Shown here in pieces: positions 56,898-64,000 of a stretch of 64,000 nt of DNA. The notes under the pieces were generated by a model. It did no database searches, was not told where the DNA came from, and worked only from the letters and a program-made list of their open reading frames with translations. The translations under genes and the position numbers were made by a program. Source of the DNA: Thermosporothrix hazakensis (lineage in GTDB: Bacteria > Chloroflexota > Ktedonobacteria > Ktedonobacterales > Ktedonobacteraceae); assembly GCF_003253565.1 (NCBI RefSeq), contig NZ_QKUF01000016.1:42265-106264 (forward strand), in the 5' to 3' direction. Each line of letters starts with the position of its first letter. Position 1 is the first letter of the stretch.

Positions 56898-58799
56898 ATG
56901 ACTCCAAACAGCTCTGCTCGTATTGCCATTATCGGTGCGGGCCCGGGTGGCCTGACACTTGCACGCATTCTACAAACCCGTCATATTCCTGTAACCGTCT
57001 TTGAGCGTGAAAAACACCCGGACGAACGGCCTCAAGGAGGATCGCTTGACCTTCATCCGGAAGGCGGTCAGTGGGCCCTCCACCTTGCCGGGCTCGATGA
57101 ACCATTCCAGCGTATTGCACGCTATGAAGACCAGGGGATGCGCCGCCTGAGCAAAGAAGGCAAGGTCCTCTTTGAAATCAAGCCAGATGAGGGATCACAG
57201 AACAGACCGGAAGTTGACCGAACCGCCTTGAGAGCGATGTTACTGAACTCGCTCACGCCTGGTGTGGTGCGTTGGGGGCATGAAGTCCGGTCAGTTCGAC
57301 AAGGGGGCGACGGAACCTACGAGATACAGTTTGCGCATGGGACAACAGAGGTCTTTGATCTGGTGATTGGCGCGGATGGGGCCTGGTCCCGTGTTCGTCC
57401 GCTCCTTTCAAGTGCCACGCCTACGTATACAGGTGTCACCTTTCTTGAGTTCGGTCTGGACGATGTGGATCAGCAGCATCCTGCTGTTGCTCAACTGGTA
57501 GGGCACGGAGGTATGTTTGCTCCTGCCGCGAACAAAGGACTGATGGCACAGCGTAACGGTCATGGGCACATCCGTGTGTATGCATGCCTTCGTATTCCTC
57601 TGGGATGGGAAAAAGCAACCGGTTTCACCCCTGAGCAACCTCAAATGGCGCGTGAGTGGCTTCTTAACCAGTTTGCCGATTATGACGAGAGCCTGCTTGC
57701 TTTGATTCGGGAATGTAACGACCAATTTGCAGTCAGGCCGCTTTTTATGCTTCCTGTTGGTCATCGCTGGCCGTTCCATCCGGGGGTAACGCTTCTGGGT
57801 GATGCAGCGCATTTAATGTCACCTTTTTCTGGTCAGGGGGTAAACCTTGCCATGCGCGACGCGGCCGAGCTTGCTTGTGCGATGAGCGAATGCAAGAGCC
57901 TGGAAGAGGCGGTGATGACCTATGAAAAAGCGATGTTTGCTCGCGCAGAGATTGCGGCACGTGGTGCTGAGGAGGGCCTGAGGAAGGCAATCGCTCCCGA
58001 TGGAGCCGATCATCTTCCCCCTGTTTTTCAGGATCAGAAACCTGCCGCTCTTTCTGCTCCTTCCAGGACACGCCGGGAGGCTTTTGCCGACGACCTGATA
58101 CTACGGGTTGACGAACAGGGGAATGGTCGCCCTCTCCTCATCTTGCATGGCGCAGCAGGACCCCAAAGTGTCTCCGGGCTGGCTGAAGGACTGGCAGAAC
58201 AGGCACATGTTTTTGTTCCTACCCATCCTGGGTTTGAGGGTGAACCGCGCCCGGAGTGGTTTAATAGTGTTGACGATCTCGCATTTACCTACCTTGATCT
58301 TCTTGACCGGCTCGACCTGCACGATGTGGTCGTTATTGGTTGCTCGTTTGGAGGCTGGATTGCAGCCGAACTGGCAGTACGCAGTACCACGCGCCTGGGT
58401 GGCCTTATCCTGATTGATGCAGCAGGGATCAAGGTAGACAAGCTACCACAACCCATGATGCGTCCGCACACAGCCAATCAGGCAGAGGCGGCTCGCGGAT
58501 GGCCAGCAAATCTTGAGGCATTACGTGCCTATGTTGGACCAAGCGGGCTATGGAATCCCAAATTGCGTCGCCGCCTGAGACGCGTCAACGTTCCAGTGCT
58601 CTGTCTTTGGGGCGAGCATGATACCTTTGTTCCTCCAGACTACGGGCGTGCTTATGCTCAGTCGTTGCCCAATGCTCGTTTTGAGCTGATCCCGCAGGCC
58701 GGACACCACCCTCAGAGAGAGCAACCTGAGCGTGTGCTGACACAGGTGAGAACATTCCTGAACAGCGTCGCAGTTCCCTCTGCGCCGATGAAGCGATAA
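56898..58799 (+). CDS. TetX-like FAD monooxygenase fused to alpha/beta hydrolase
   Basis: A 633-residue two-domain protein. The start is the ATG after AAAGGAACATTGT; an ATG six codons upstream is less well placed. Residues 1-375 form a class A flavin monooxygenase: IIGAGPGGLTLARIL (FAD), GGSLDLHPEGGQWAL (the TetX-type substrate loop), DLVIGADGAWSRVR and GDAAHLMSPFSGQGVN. Residues 400-630 form an alpha/beta hydrolase with a full triad: GCSFGGW, GEHDTFVP and AGHHPQ. Hydroxylation of a ring compound followed by hydrolysis of the opened or rearranged product is the natural reading. Divergence from a true TetR-class gene makes tetracycline-like compounds a candidate substrate, but this is inference; other aromatic polyketides are equally possible. 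Confidence 0.9.
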   Translation: MTPNSSARIAIIGAGPGGLTLARILQTRHIPVTVFEREKHPDERPQGGSLDLHPEGGQWALHLAGLDEPFQRIARYEDQGMRRLSKEGKVLFEIKPDEGSQNRPEVDRTALRAMLLNSLTPGVVRWGHEVRSVRQGGDGTYEIQFAHGTTEVFDLVIGADGAWSRVRPLLSSATPTYTGVTFLEFGLDDVDQQHPAVAQLVGHGGMFAPAANKGLMAQRNGHGHIRVYACLRIPLGWEKATGFTPEQPQMAREWLLNQFADYDESLLALIRECNDQFAVRPLFMLPVGHRWPFHPGVTLLGDAAHLMSPFSGQGVNLAMRDAAELACAMSECKSLEEAVMTYEKAMFARAEIAARGAEEGLRKAIAPDGADHLPPVFQDQKPAALSAPSRTRREAFADDLILRVDEQGNGRPLLILHGAAGPQSVSGLAEGLAEQAHVFVPTHPGFEGEPRPEWFNSVDDLAFTYLDLLDRLDLHDVVVIGCSFGGWIAAELAVRSTTRLGGLILIDAAGIKVDKLPQPMMRPHTANQAEAARGWPANLEALRAYVGPSGLWNPKLRRRLRRVNVPVLCLWGEHDTFVPPDYGRAYAQSLPNARFELIPQAGHHPQREQPERVLTQVRTFLNSVAVPSAPMKR

Positions 58800-58996
58800 A
58801 CAGCAATTTACTTCGCTCGATCGGCCGAGTAGTTGATGTGTTGATTTACCTTCTGGATGGGTGATTCTCTCTCAGAATGTCACTTCCCGCCATTTCCCTC
58901 TTCTCTCAGACGGAACGTGTGGGGAAAAGACAGCGTTGAAAGGACGGAGCTTTCTGTGCTCCTTTGTACAGGTATGCCCGGAGTTTTTGCTTGAAA

Positions 58997-59269
58997 TCAG
59001 GGGAATTGCCAGATAGAGTGGGTGGCTTCCCCTTTCCAGGGAGGCCACCATTGTGCCTCTCTTGTTCCTGAGACGAGCTTGCCCCGAACATGGCCGCTCT
59101 CAATCAGAGTATGGGCGCGCCCGGCTTCCTGAAGCGAGAAAACACCATCCAGGTATGTTTTCAGTTTCCCCTCTTCCGCTATCTGTGTGAGTTGTGCCAT
59201 CTGCTCCCCGGAAGGGTGCACCATTGGCATATTGACACTCCCCAGGGCACAAGTCCAAGGATTCTTCAT
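58997..59269 (-). pseudogene. Quinone-oxidoreductase C-terminal fragment
   Basis: About 65 residues match the end of zinc-free alcohol dehydrogenase/quinone reductase proteins: PSGEQMAQLTQIAEEGKLKT, then FSLQEAGRAHTLIESGHVRG and KLVSGT. The Rossmann and catalytic parts are missing upstream, and the frame begins at a chance ATG. It is a relic. Confidence 0.75.
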
Positions 59270-59410
59270 TCAGCCGATCAGCTTGCAAGTGGGAAACTGA
59301 AAATACTGATCGGGACAGTTTGCTGACGCCTGATGAGACTGAGTGTTTTCTTTTCCTCACAAGACTAAGACAGCGCAGCCGTATAGTGCAGCCAATCAGC
59401 ACATCCTCCA

Positions 59411-60221
59411 TCATCCCAGGTATTCGTTTCGCCTGAGATAGTGCCATCTCCCATAGACTGCATTATCCTGATAATAGACATTGGTTGTCTGACCGGGACA
59501 AAACGTGTTATTCTGCATATGAGACTCCGTCCAGACAGTTGCCGAACTCTTTCCTGGTCCGTAGGAATCTCCAATGCGATGACTTGCCTCAAACCAACCA
59601 GTCTCGGAAAGCCACCAACGATTATCACTACCAGAATAAGAGGTCACCACGCTCCCATTGTAGTTAAAAGAAATAGTATCTTGTACCCAGTTTACTGCAA
59701 TATCGATGGGGTCCCACCATGTTGTCATGAAATTTCCAGACCGAGCTGCATGGCGAAGATGAGCCGTAGAGAAACTCTGCTTCAAGGCTCCTTTCTTCGA
59801 TCGAGGAGGAGTCAATAATTTTGCTGTCAGGCGGGGTACCAACGGCGAGAAGTTGGGTATGCGTTTCAGTATTCGCGAAAACTTCCACAACTCTCACTTT
59901 TTTCTCTTTGTTGGCATGCAGCAAAAAGCGCTATCTATATCCCTGCTTCTCCTGGACTCCATGCAACACAAAATACTGAACGCCCTCAGATTCTAAGAGC
60001 CCATCAATAGCGAAGACAGTCGCTCTGGTTAGAAAGTGACTCGGATGTGCTAGCGGCGTGAGCGTGCCTGATATCGTCCCATCTTTCACTTTATACGCTT
60101 TTGCTACAATAGATGCTGCATGGGCAGAAGTAATATTGAACTCGAGAGAAAACATCCCTGCGAAAAGAAGGAGTAAGGTAAGAGAGCACCAAAATCGAAT
60201 ACGCGATTTGAACAGAACCAT
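59411..60221 (-). pseudogene. Broken secreted protein
   Basis: The frame from 60221 starts with a clear signal peptide (basic MVLFKSRIR, hydrophobic core LTLLLLFAG, cleavage after AHA near residue 35) and continues to VQEKQGYR, where an in-frame TAG (59931-59933) stops it. The same frame then stays open (HANKEKKVRVVEVFANTETH) until near 59800, where the coding sense moves to another frame that carries a Trp/Tyr/Ser-rich domain (MTTWWDPIDIAVNWVQD and SETGWFEASHRIGDS) to a stop at 59411. One nonsense change and one frameshift thus split an exported protein of about 260 residues. No enzyme family recognised. Confidence 0.7.
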
Positions 60222-60692
60222 GATATCTTCTGCGCGTTGCTATGAGAGATCAGTATGGTAAAAAAAAAGCAGGCGTGCGAAGCCTCCTATGTGCCTGTCG
60301 CTGTCAAAATGCCACGCCTTTTACGCTCCATTCCATGCTATCTCCATTCCTCTTCGGAACAAAAGCAGCGATATAAATTCATTCCGTGTGAAAGGTATAT
60401 GGAACAAGTAATATAAATGTGTATTACACAACATTCTATATTTACCATTATACTTGTAAAGTAAATAGATACTATTTGAATAGAGATATGGTAGTTTCTC
60501 CTCGGAGTGCAGGGAAGGTCGCTGACTTATTTCTGACAGAGGAATGCTGTGCAAAAACAAAATAACATCTCTCGTTCTCCTCGACAGAATCTGAGATGAC
60601 TATTGTGCAATAGTATCGGGTTCTGTTTCTTCCCTCCTTCATAGCTCCCTTGTCTTTTCTCTTCAAAAAAGGCTGTTTTTCTCTGCTTTTAA
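60222..60692. other. AT-rich intergenic region
   Basis: About 470 AT-rich bases between the broken secreted-protein gene and the conflict-system promoter; no gene supported. Confidence 0.5.
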
Positions 60693-60721
60693 TTGACAGG
60701 TCGCGATGCGTTTAGTAAAGT
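60693..60721 (+). promoter_or_regulatory. Sigma-70-like promoter of the caspase-NACHT operon
   Basis: A perfect TTGACA (60693-60698), a 17-base spacer and TAAAGT (60716-60721, four of six consensus bases) face the two-gene operon, 45 bases before the first start codon. Confidence 0.65.
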
Positions 60722-60765
60722 AGAAAGAAGCTATGTAGAACACCACAAAAGGAGAATCCTGGAAG

Positions 60766-61185
60766 ATGGAGGACTCAACGATCGTCATTTTGGAGCTTTC
60801 TGAAGAAGCACAGCAGTTACTTGAAGACCAGGGAATTGATCTCTATGAGGAGCTTCAGCAAGAAGTGCCAAACCTTCGCATGCGTTTGCAGGCTGATCCG
60901 GCTGCGCCTGTCGGGAGTCGGGATCTCACCACCGTTTTGCTTGTCACAGCAGCAGTGGCAGGTAGCCTTACCCCTCTCTTGATTCGTTTGATGAACCAAA
61001 TCACCCCTCCTAACCGGGAAGAGACCTGGGAGATCGAAGAGACGGTCACGAGAAGTCCTGATGGAACGGAAACAATCATGCGTAAAACTATTGTTCGCAA
61101 GGGTGAGCAGCGTCCCTGGATCGCGCCACCTCCCTCTGTATCGATGCCAACGCTACCGGCTTCAGAGGAGGAGAAGACGCAGTAG
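60766..61185 (+). CDS. Small single-TM component of caspase-NACHT locus
   Basis: A 139-residue protein: an acidic N-terminal part (LSEEAQQLLEDQGIDLYEEL), a hydrophobic helix at about residues 57-77 (TVLLVTAAVAGSLTPLLI) and a charged, Thr/Glu-rich tail. The stop is two bases before the start of the caspase-NACHT gene, so the two are co-translated. The size, single helix and position fit the small constant partners (effector-associated constant components) described beside NACHT and protease effectors in multicellular bacteria. Family membership is inference; the coding status is strong from spacing and AAAGGAG upstream. Confidence 0.75.
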   Translation: MEDSTIVILELSEEAQQLLEDQGIDLYEELQQEVPNLRMRLQADPAAPVGSRDLTTVLLVTAAVAGSLTPLLIRLMNQITPPNREETWEIEETVTRSPDGTETIMRKTIVRKGEQRPWIAPPPSVSMPTLPASEEEKTQ

Positions 61186-61187
61186 TC

Positions 61188-64000
61188 ATGACCCATAGAC
61201 GCTTTGCCTATCTCATAGGGGCCAATGGTCCAGCTTCTTGCCGCCTCTCCTATGCTGAACAAGATGTGGAACGCCTGGCTGCTGTGTTTCGCGGGGAACG
61301 TTGTCAGTTTATCGCGGTGGAGTCCATTATTGCGGAGAGTCGCCAACAGGTGCTCTCCGGGCTCAAGACGTTTTTAGATCAGTGTCGGTCGGAAGATACA
61401 GTGATTGTGGTCTTTGCTGGTCATGGTTGTCTCTATGGAGGTGATTTTTATCTGGTGTGCAATGGGACAGACCTCAATGACCCGGTTGCTACGGCGATCG
61501 AATGTGCTGCAATCAAGAAATATATCGAGTATTGTTCGGCTCGCTCGAAAGCGCTCATTTTGGATTGTTGCTGGGCCGGGGCGGCACATCAAGGAATATA
61601 TCGAGATGTTCCTGACGAACGCGCTGCATTGCAATCTCTCTTTCATGGCTGTTCTCACTTTATTCTTTCAGCCTGTTCCCACAGAGAGAGGGCTTTAGAA
61701 TTGGAGCATTTAGATGGAGGGTCGGGGTTTCTCTCCTGGGCGATACGGGCTGCCTGTACGACTCACTTTGCCTGCGTCTCTCCAGATAAGATGTCACTCT
61801 CGCTGCAAGATATCTGGGCATGGATGCCGCAAGCGTTGCAGGAGGTGAAAGAGGTGAAAGAGAAACATGGCATTCACGAGTTGTTGCCTGAGCCGTGGCT
61901 CTTTGGTGAGCAGAAGGGGGGGAACTGGGAAATCTGGCTGACCGATCCGCCTAAGAAGGAAAGAGTTGCTCGGCGAGATCTGAGTCAAGCTCGTCAACGT
62001 TACCTCGAACACGTGAAGCGTCTCTACGAAAACGTGAGACTGCCATTTGGACCTGATGGCCTCTCCTTACATGCATTGTATCAACCACTCCGTTTATTGC
62101 CGAGTTCTCGATCTGCTGAGGATCTGTCACGAGACGAGCGGCGCTTTTTGCCAGACGAAGATGAGCAGGTAGCGAAGAAACAGAAGGAACTCGCTGTTCA
62201 GCATGTGGTGGTCGCTCATATTGAAGAGGCGTTAGAGAAAAGCACTTCGGGTCGGCTCATTGTCCTGGGAGGGCCCGGCAGTGGAAAGACAACAACACTC
62301 AAGTATCTGATCTCTGTTTTTGCCCAAAAAGCGCTTGAAGATAGCGCGGCTCCGCTGCCTCTTTTCATTTCGTTATCAGAACTTGCTCGCATCAATCTTT
62401 CCATCTCCGAGTATCTCAACGAAATGGTGAAAGAGTATGGAATAGAGCGGGAGTTTGCAGAGGTGCTGTGGCAGGCGATTGAGGAAGGACAAGCGTGCCT
62501 GTGTCTGGACGGACTGGATGAGGTGAAAGCGCAGGATCGTACCAGACTCATCGCGTGGATCAATCACCAGAGTGCCAGGCAAGGAGGCCTCTGGCTGGTA
62601 GGTTCCCGTTTCACGGAATACAAGGGAGGACAGTTTCAGCAAGGACGTTTTGCCGAGTGGGAGCTTCAGCCACTCGACGAGAACCATCAGAAAGAACTGC
62701 TCAGACGCTTATTTCCTGAGCTGGAGCGTGTGTTTCTGGTTCAGCGCCAGTCACCTCCAGATATCGACACCTTTCTACATCAGCTAGCACAGGATATGCA
62801 GGTCACAAGCTGGTGTGAGAACCCCTTACTACTCAGTCTGGCAGCAGCGGTCTATGTGCGAAGCGGAAGCTTGCCCTCCAATCGAGCCCAATTGTATCAG
62901 CAAGCTATCGAGGCGGTCCTTGCCTGCCGAAACGCTGATCCTATCATTCGGGAACTGGTTCTGTTTCGATTAGAAGAGCTGGCACTGTGGGTGCATCAGT
63001 CTCGTGGTCGGGTGTTTACACTGGAAGAGCTGCTTCTGTTCTTTCGCGAGGTACAGGGCTGTTCTGATACTGAAGTTGGACAGATTGCCAGAAACCTGCT
63101 GCAATCGGGGGTGGTAGAGAGCGTAGCGAACAAGACGTATGGCTTTCGGCATCTGACCTTCCAGGAATATTGTGCTGCTCGTGCATTGTCCCGCCAGCTC
63201 TGTAGCCGTGATCCGCGTGCCAGAGAGGCCGGATGGCAATTGCTCCAGGAAAAGCGCACATATAGCCGCTGGAGCGAGGTGTTCAAATTGCTGGCGGTCA
63301 CATTGCTGCAAGCGCATAAGAAAGTGGGTCTGGCGGTAATCCAACGTTGGTTAGAAGACTTGCTTGAACAGCAGGAGACTCCAGAGGGAGACCCCGGGAA
63401 CCTATGCCTGCTTCAGGCGCTTCAACTGCTTATTGAACTGGCTTCATTTCCTGCACCTCTGCTTCCAATAGGGGAAAGAGTTTTTCAGCAGTGGAAGCAG
63501 GAGTTGTGGGAAGCTGTCGAGCAGCGGCGTACAGGGAAACAAGACCATTTGCTCGCAGCTCTTCAGGGAGGAAAGCGTCTCCCTGAAGCTGTACGATCCG
63601 CATGGACGAACTCTTTACAGCAGTTGTTGCAGGAACCTTCAATACAGAACAATGTTAGTTCTTTTTTGTTTGTAGCTCACGCTTCGCTTCAACTTGGTGC
63701 AGCGGATCAGGTATTTCGGGTGTTACTTGAACGATATATGGACTATTTTTTTTCGGTTTCCTTGATAGAAATAGTAAAATGTGTCTCATTCTCCTTATTA
63801 GAAGACGCTTTCTTCTCAACTGATAAAGGGAAAAGAAGTTTTGTAATCCCTTTTTTAGGGGAACGAGATGATATTCCGGATACATGGATAGAAATGGCTT
63901 GTAATGATGAGGATGGGCATGTGAGGAGAAAAGTGGTAGAAGTAATAGGGCATAGAGTAGAGGTAGAGAAGTTATTGCCATTACTCAAGGATGAGGATGG
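61188..64000 (+). CDS. Caspase-NACHT-HEAT conflict protein, 3' end beyond the window
   Basis: At least 937 residues, open at the right edge. GAGGAGGAG lies upstream. Residues 1-250 form a caspase-like (C14) protease with FAGHG (His79) and DCCWAG (Cys128), the catalytic dyad. After a linker comes a NACHT ATPase: Walker A in GGPGSGKTTTLKYL near residue 365, Walker B in CLCLDGLDEV near 440, a sensor region in GSRFTEYKGGQF and the winged-helix end GFRHLTFQEYCAARAL. The visible C terminus begins a HEAT-like repeat (MACNDEDGHVRRKVVEVIG, LLKDEDG). Such STAND proteins are thought to sense invaders through the repeats and fire the protease. Nearby phage genes are absent; the trigger is unknown. Confidence 0.93.
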   Translation, partial: MTHRRFAYLIGANGPASCRLSYAEQDVERLAAVFRGERCQFIAVESIIAESRQQVLSGLKTFLDQCRSEDTVIVVFAGHGCLYGGDFYLVCNGTDLNDPVATAIECAAIKKYIEYCSARSKALILDCCWAGAAHQGIYRDVPDERAALQSLFHGCSHFILSACSHRERALELEHLDGGSGFLSWAIRAACTTHFACVSPDKMSLSLQDIWAWMPQALQEVKEVKEKHGIHELLPEPWLFGEQKGGNWEIWLTDPPKKERVARRDLSQARQRYLEHVKRLYENVRLPFGPDGLSLHALYQPLRLLPSSRSAEDLSRDERRFLPDEDEQVAKKQKELAVQHVVVAHIEEALEKSTSGRLIVLGGPGSGKTTTLKYLISVFAQKALEDSAAPLPLFISLSELARINLSISEYLNEMVKEYGIEREFAEVLWQAIEEGQACLCLDGLDEVKAQDRTRLIAWINHQSARQGGLWLVGSRFTEYKGGQFQQGRFAEWELQPLDENHQKELLRRLFPELERVFLVQRQSPPDIDTFLHQLAQDMQVTSWCENPLLLSLAAAVYVRSGSLPSNRAQLYQQAIEAVLACRNADPIIRELVLFRLEELALWVHQSRGRVFTLEELLLFFREVQGCSDTEVGQIARNLLQSGVVESVANKTYGFRHLTFQEYCAARALSRQLCSRDPRAREAGWQLLQEKRTYSRWSEVFKLLAVTLLQAHKKVGLAVIQRWLEDLLEQQETPEGDPGNLCLLQALQLLIELASFPAPLLPIGERVFQQWKQELWEAVEQRRTGKQDHLLAALQGGKRLPEAVRSAWTNSLQQLLQEPSIQNNVSSFLFVAHASLQLGAADQVFRVLLERYMDYFFSVSLIEIVKCVSFSLLEDAFFSTDKGKRSFVIPFLGERDDIPDTWIEMACNDEDGHVRRKVVEVIGHRVEVEKLLPLLKDED

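Noticed and set aside
1..64000. CRISPR arrays, tRNA/rRNA genes, insertion sequences
   Set aside because: Both strands were read for spaced direct repeats, tRNA arms and transposase motifs; none could be supported.

Overview
The window looks like a chromosomal stretch of a Ktedonobacteria-type member of the Chloroflexota. This is an inference from the large LuxR/MalT-type regulator remnant, the caspase-NACHT locus, the mid-range GC with AT-rich intergenic gaps, and the mixed ATG/GTG/TTG starts. No rRNA, tRNA, CRISPR array or insertion sequence was seen.

Positions 1-47350 hold most of a hybrid nonribosomal peptide/polyketide cluster. A leftward operon starts at 18812: a KS-AT-KR-ACP polyketide synthase, then a 3563-residue NRPS (C-A-PCP-E, C-PCP with no A domain, Cy-A-MT-PCP), then a further NRPS (C-A-N-methyltransferase) that runs off the left edge. 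The three genes overlap by 8 and 1 bases. A type II thioesterase (+) converges on an unusual KS-less AT-ACP-FkbM methyltransferase protein (-). A rightward operon (23515-36576) encodes aspartate decarboxylase, an amino-acid-dehydrogenase-like protein, an asparagine-synthetase homologue lacking the glutaminase cysteine, a KS-AT-ACP synthase, a C-A-PCP synthetase, and the four-gene set that makes hydroxymalonyl-ACP (FkbH-, FkbI-, FkbJ- and FkbK-like). It ends at a strong hairpin shared with a leftward 2380-residue NRPS (C-A-NMT-PCP-degenerate E-terminal C). A threonine aldolase and a cytochrome P450 follow. By eye, adenylation pocket residues suggest Ala (epimerised), Cys (cyclised to a thiazoline and possibly methylated), Ser (N-methylated), a Leu-like residue (N-methylated) and one unassigned substrate. 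No type I thioesterase is in the window, so release probably lies beyond the left edge.

Positions 47351-60692 are an accessory zone rich in decayed genes: a frameshifted GNAT acetyltransferase, a deleted and frameshifted MalT-type regulator, a P450 tail, a quinone-reductase tail and a broken secreted protein. Intact genes here are a CPBP membrane protease, two DinB-like proteins, an APH-type kinase, a small membrane protein and two true TetR-class repressors. The second TetR is divergent from a fused TetX-like FAD monooxygenase/alpha-beta hydrolase. The first TetR sits divergent from a 234-bp relic that joins the extreme N and C termini of the same fusion, so the whole TetR/operator/oxygenase-hydrolase module was duplicated and one copy decayed. 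The two TetR promoters and operators are still alignable.

From 60693 to the right edge a consensus-like promoter drives a small single-TM protein and a caspase-NACHT-HEAT protein (cut by the window end). This pair fits the NTP-dependent conflict/defence systems common in morphologically complex bacteria.
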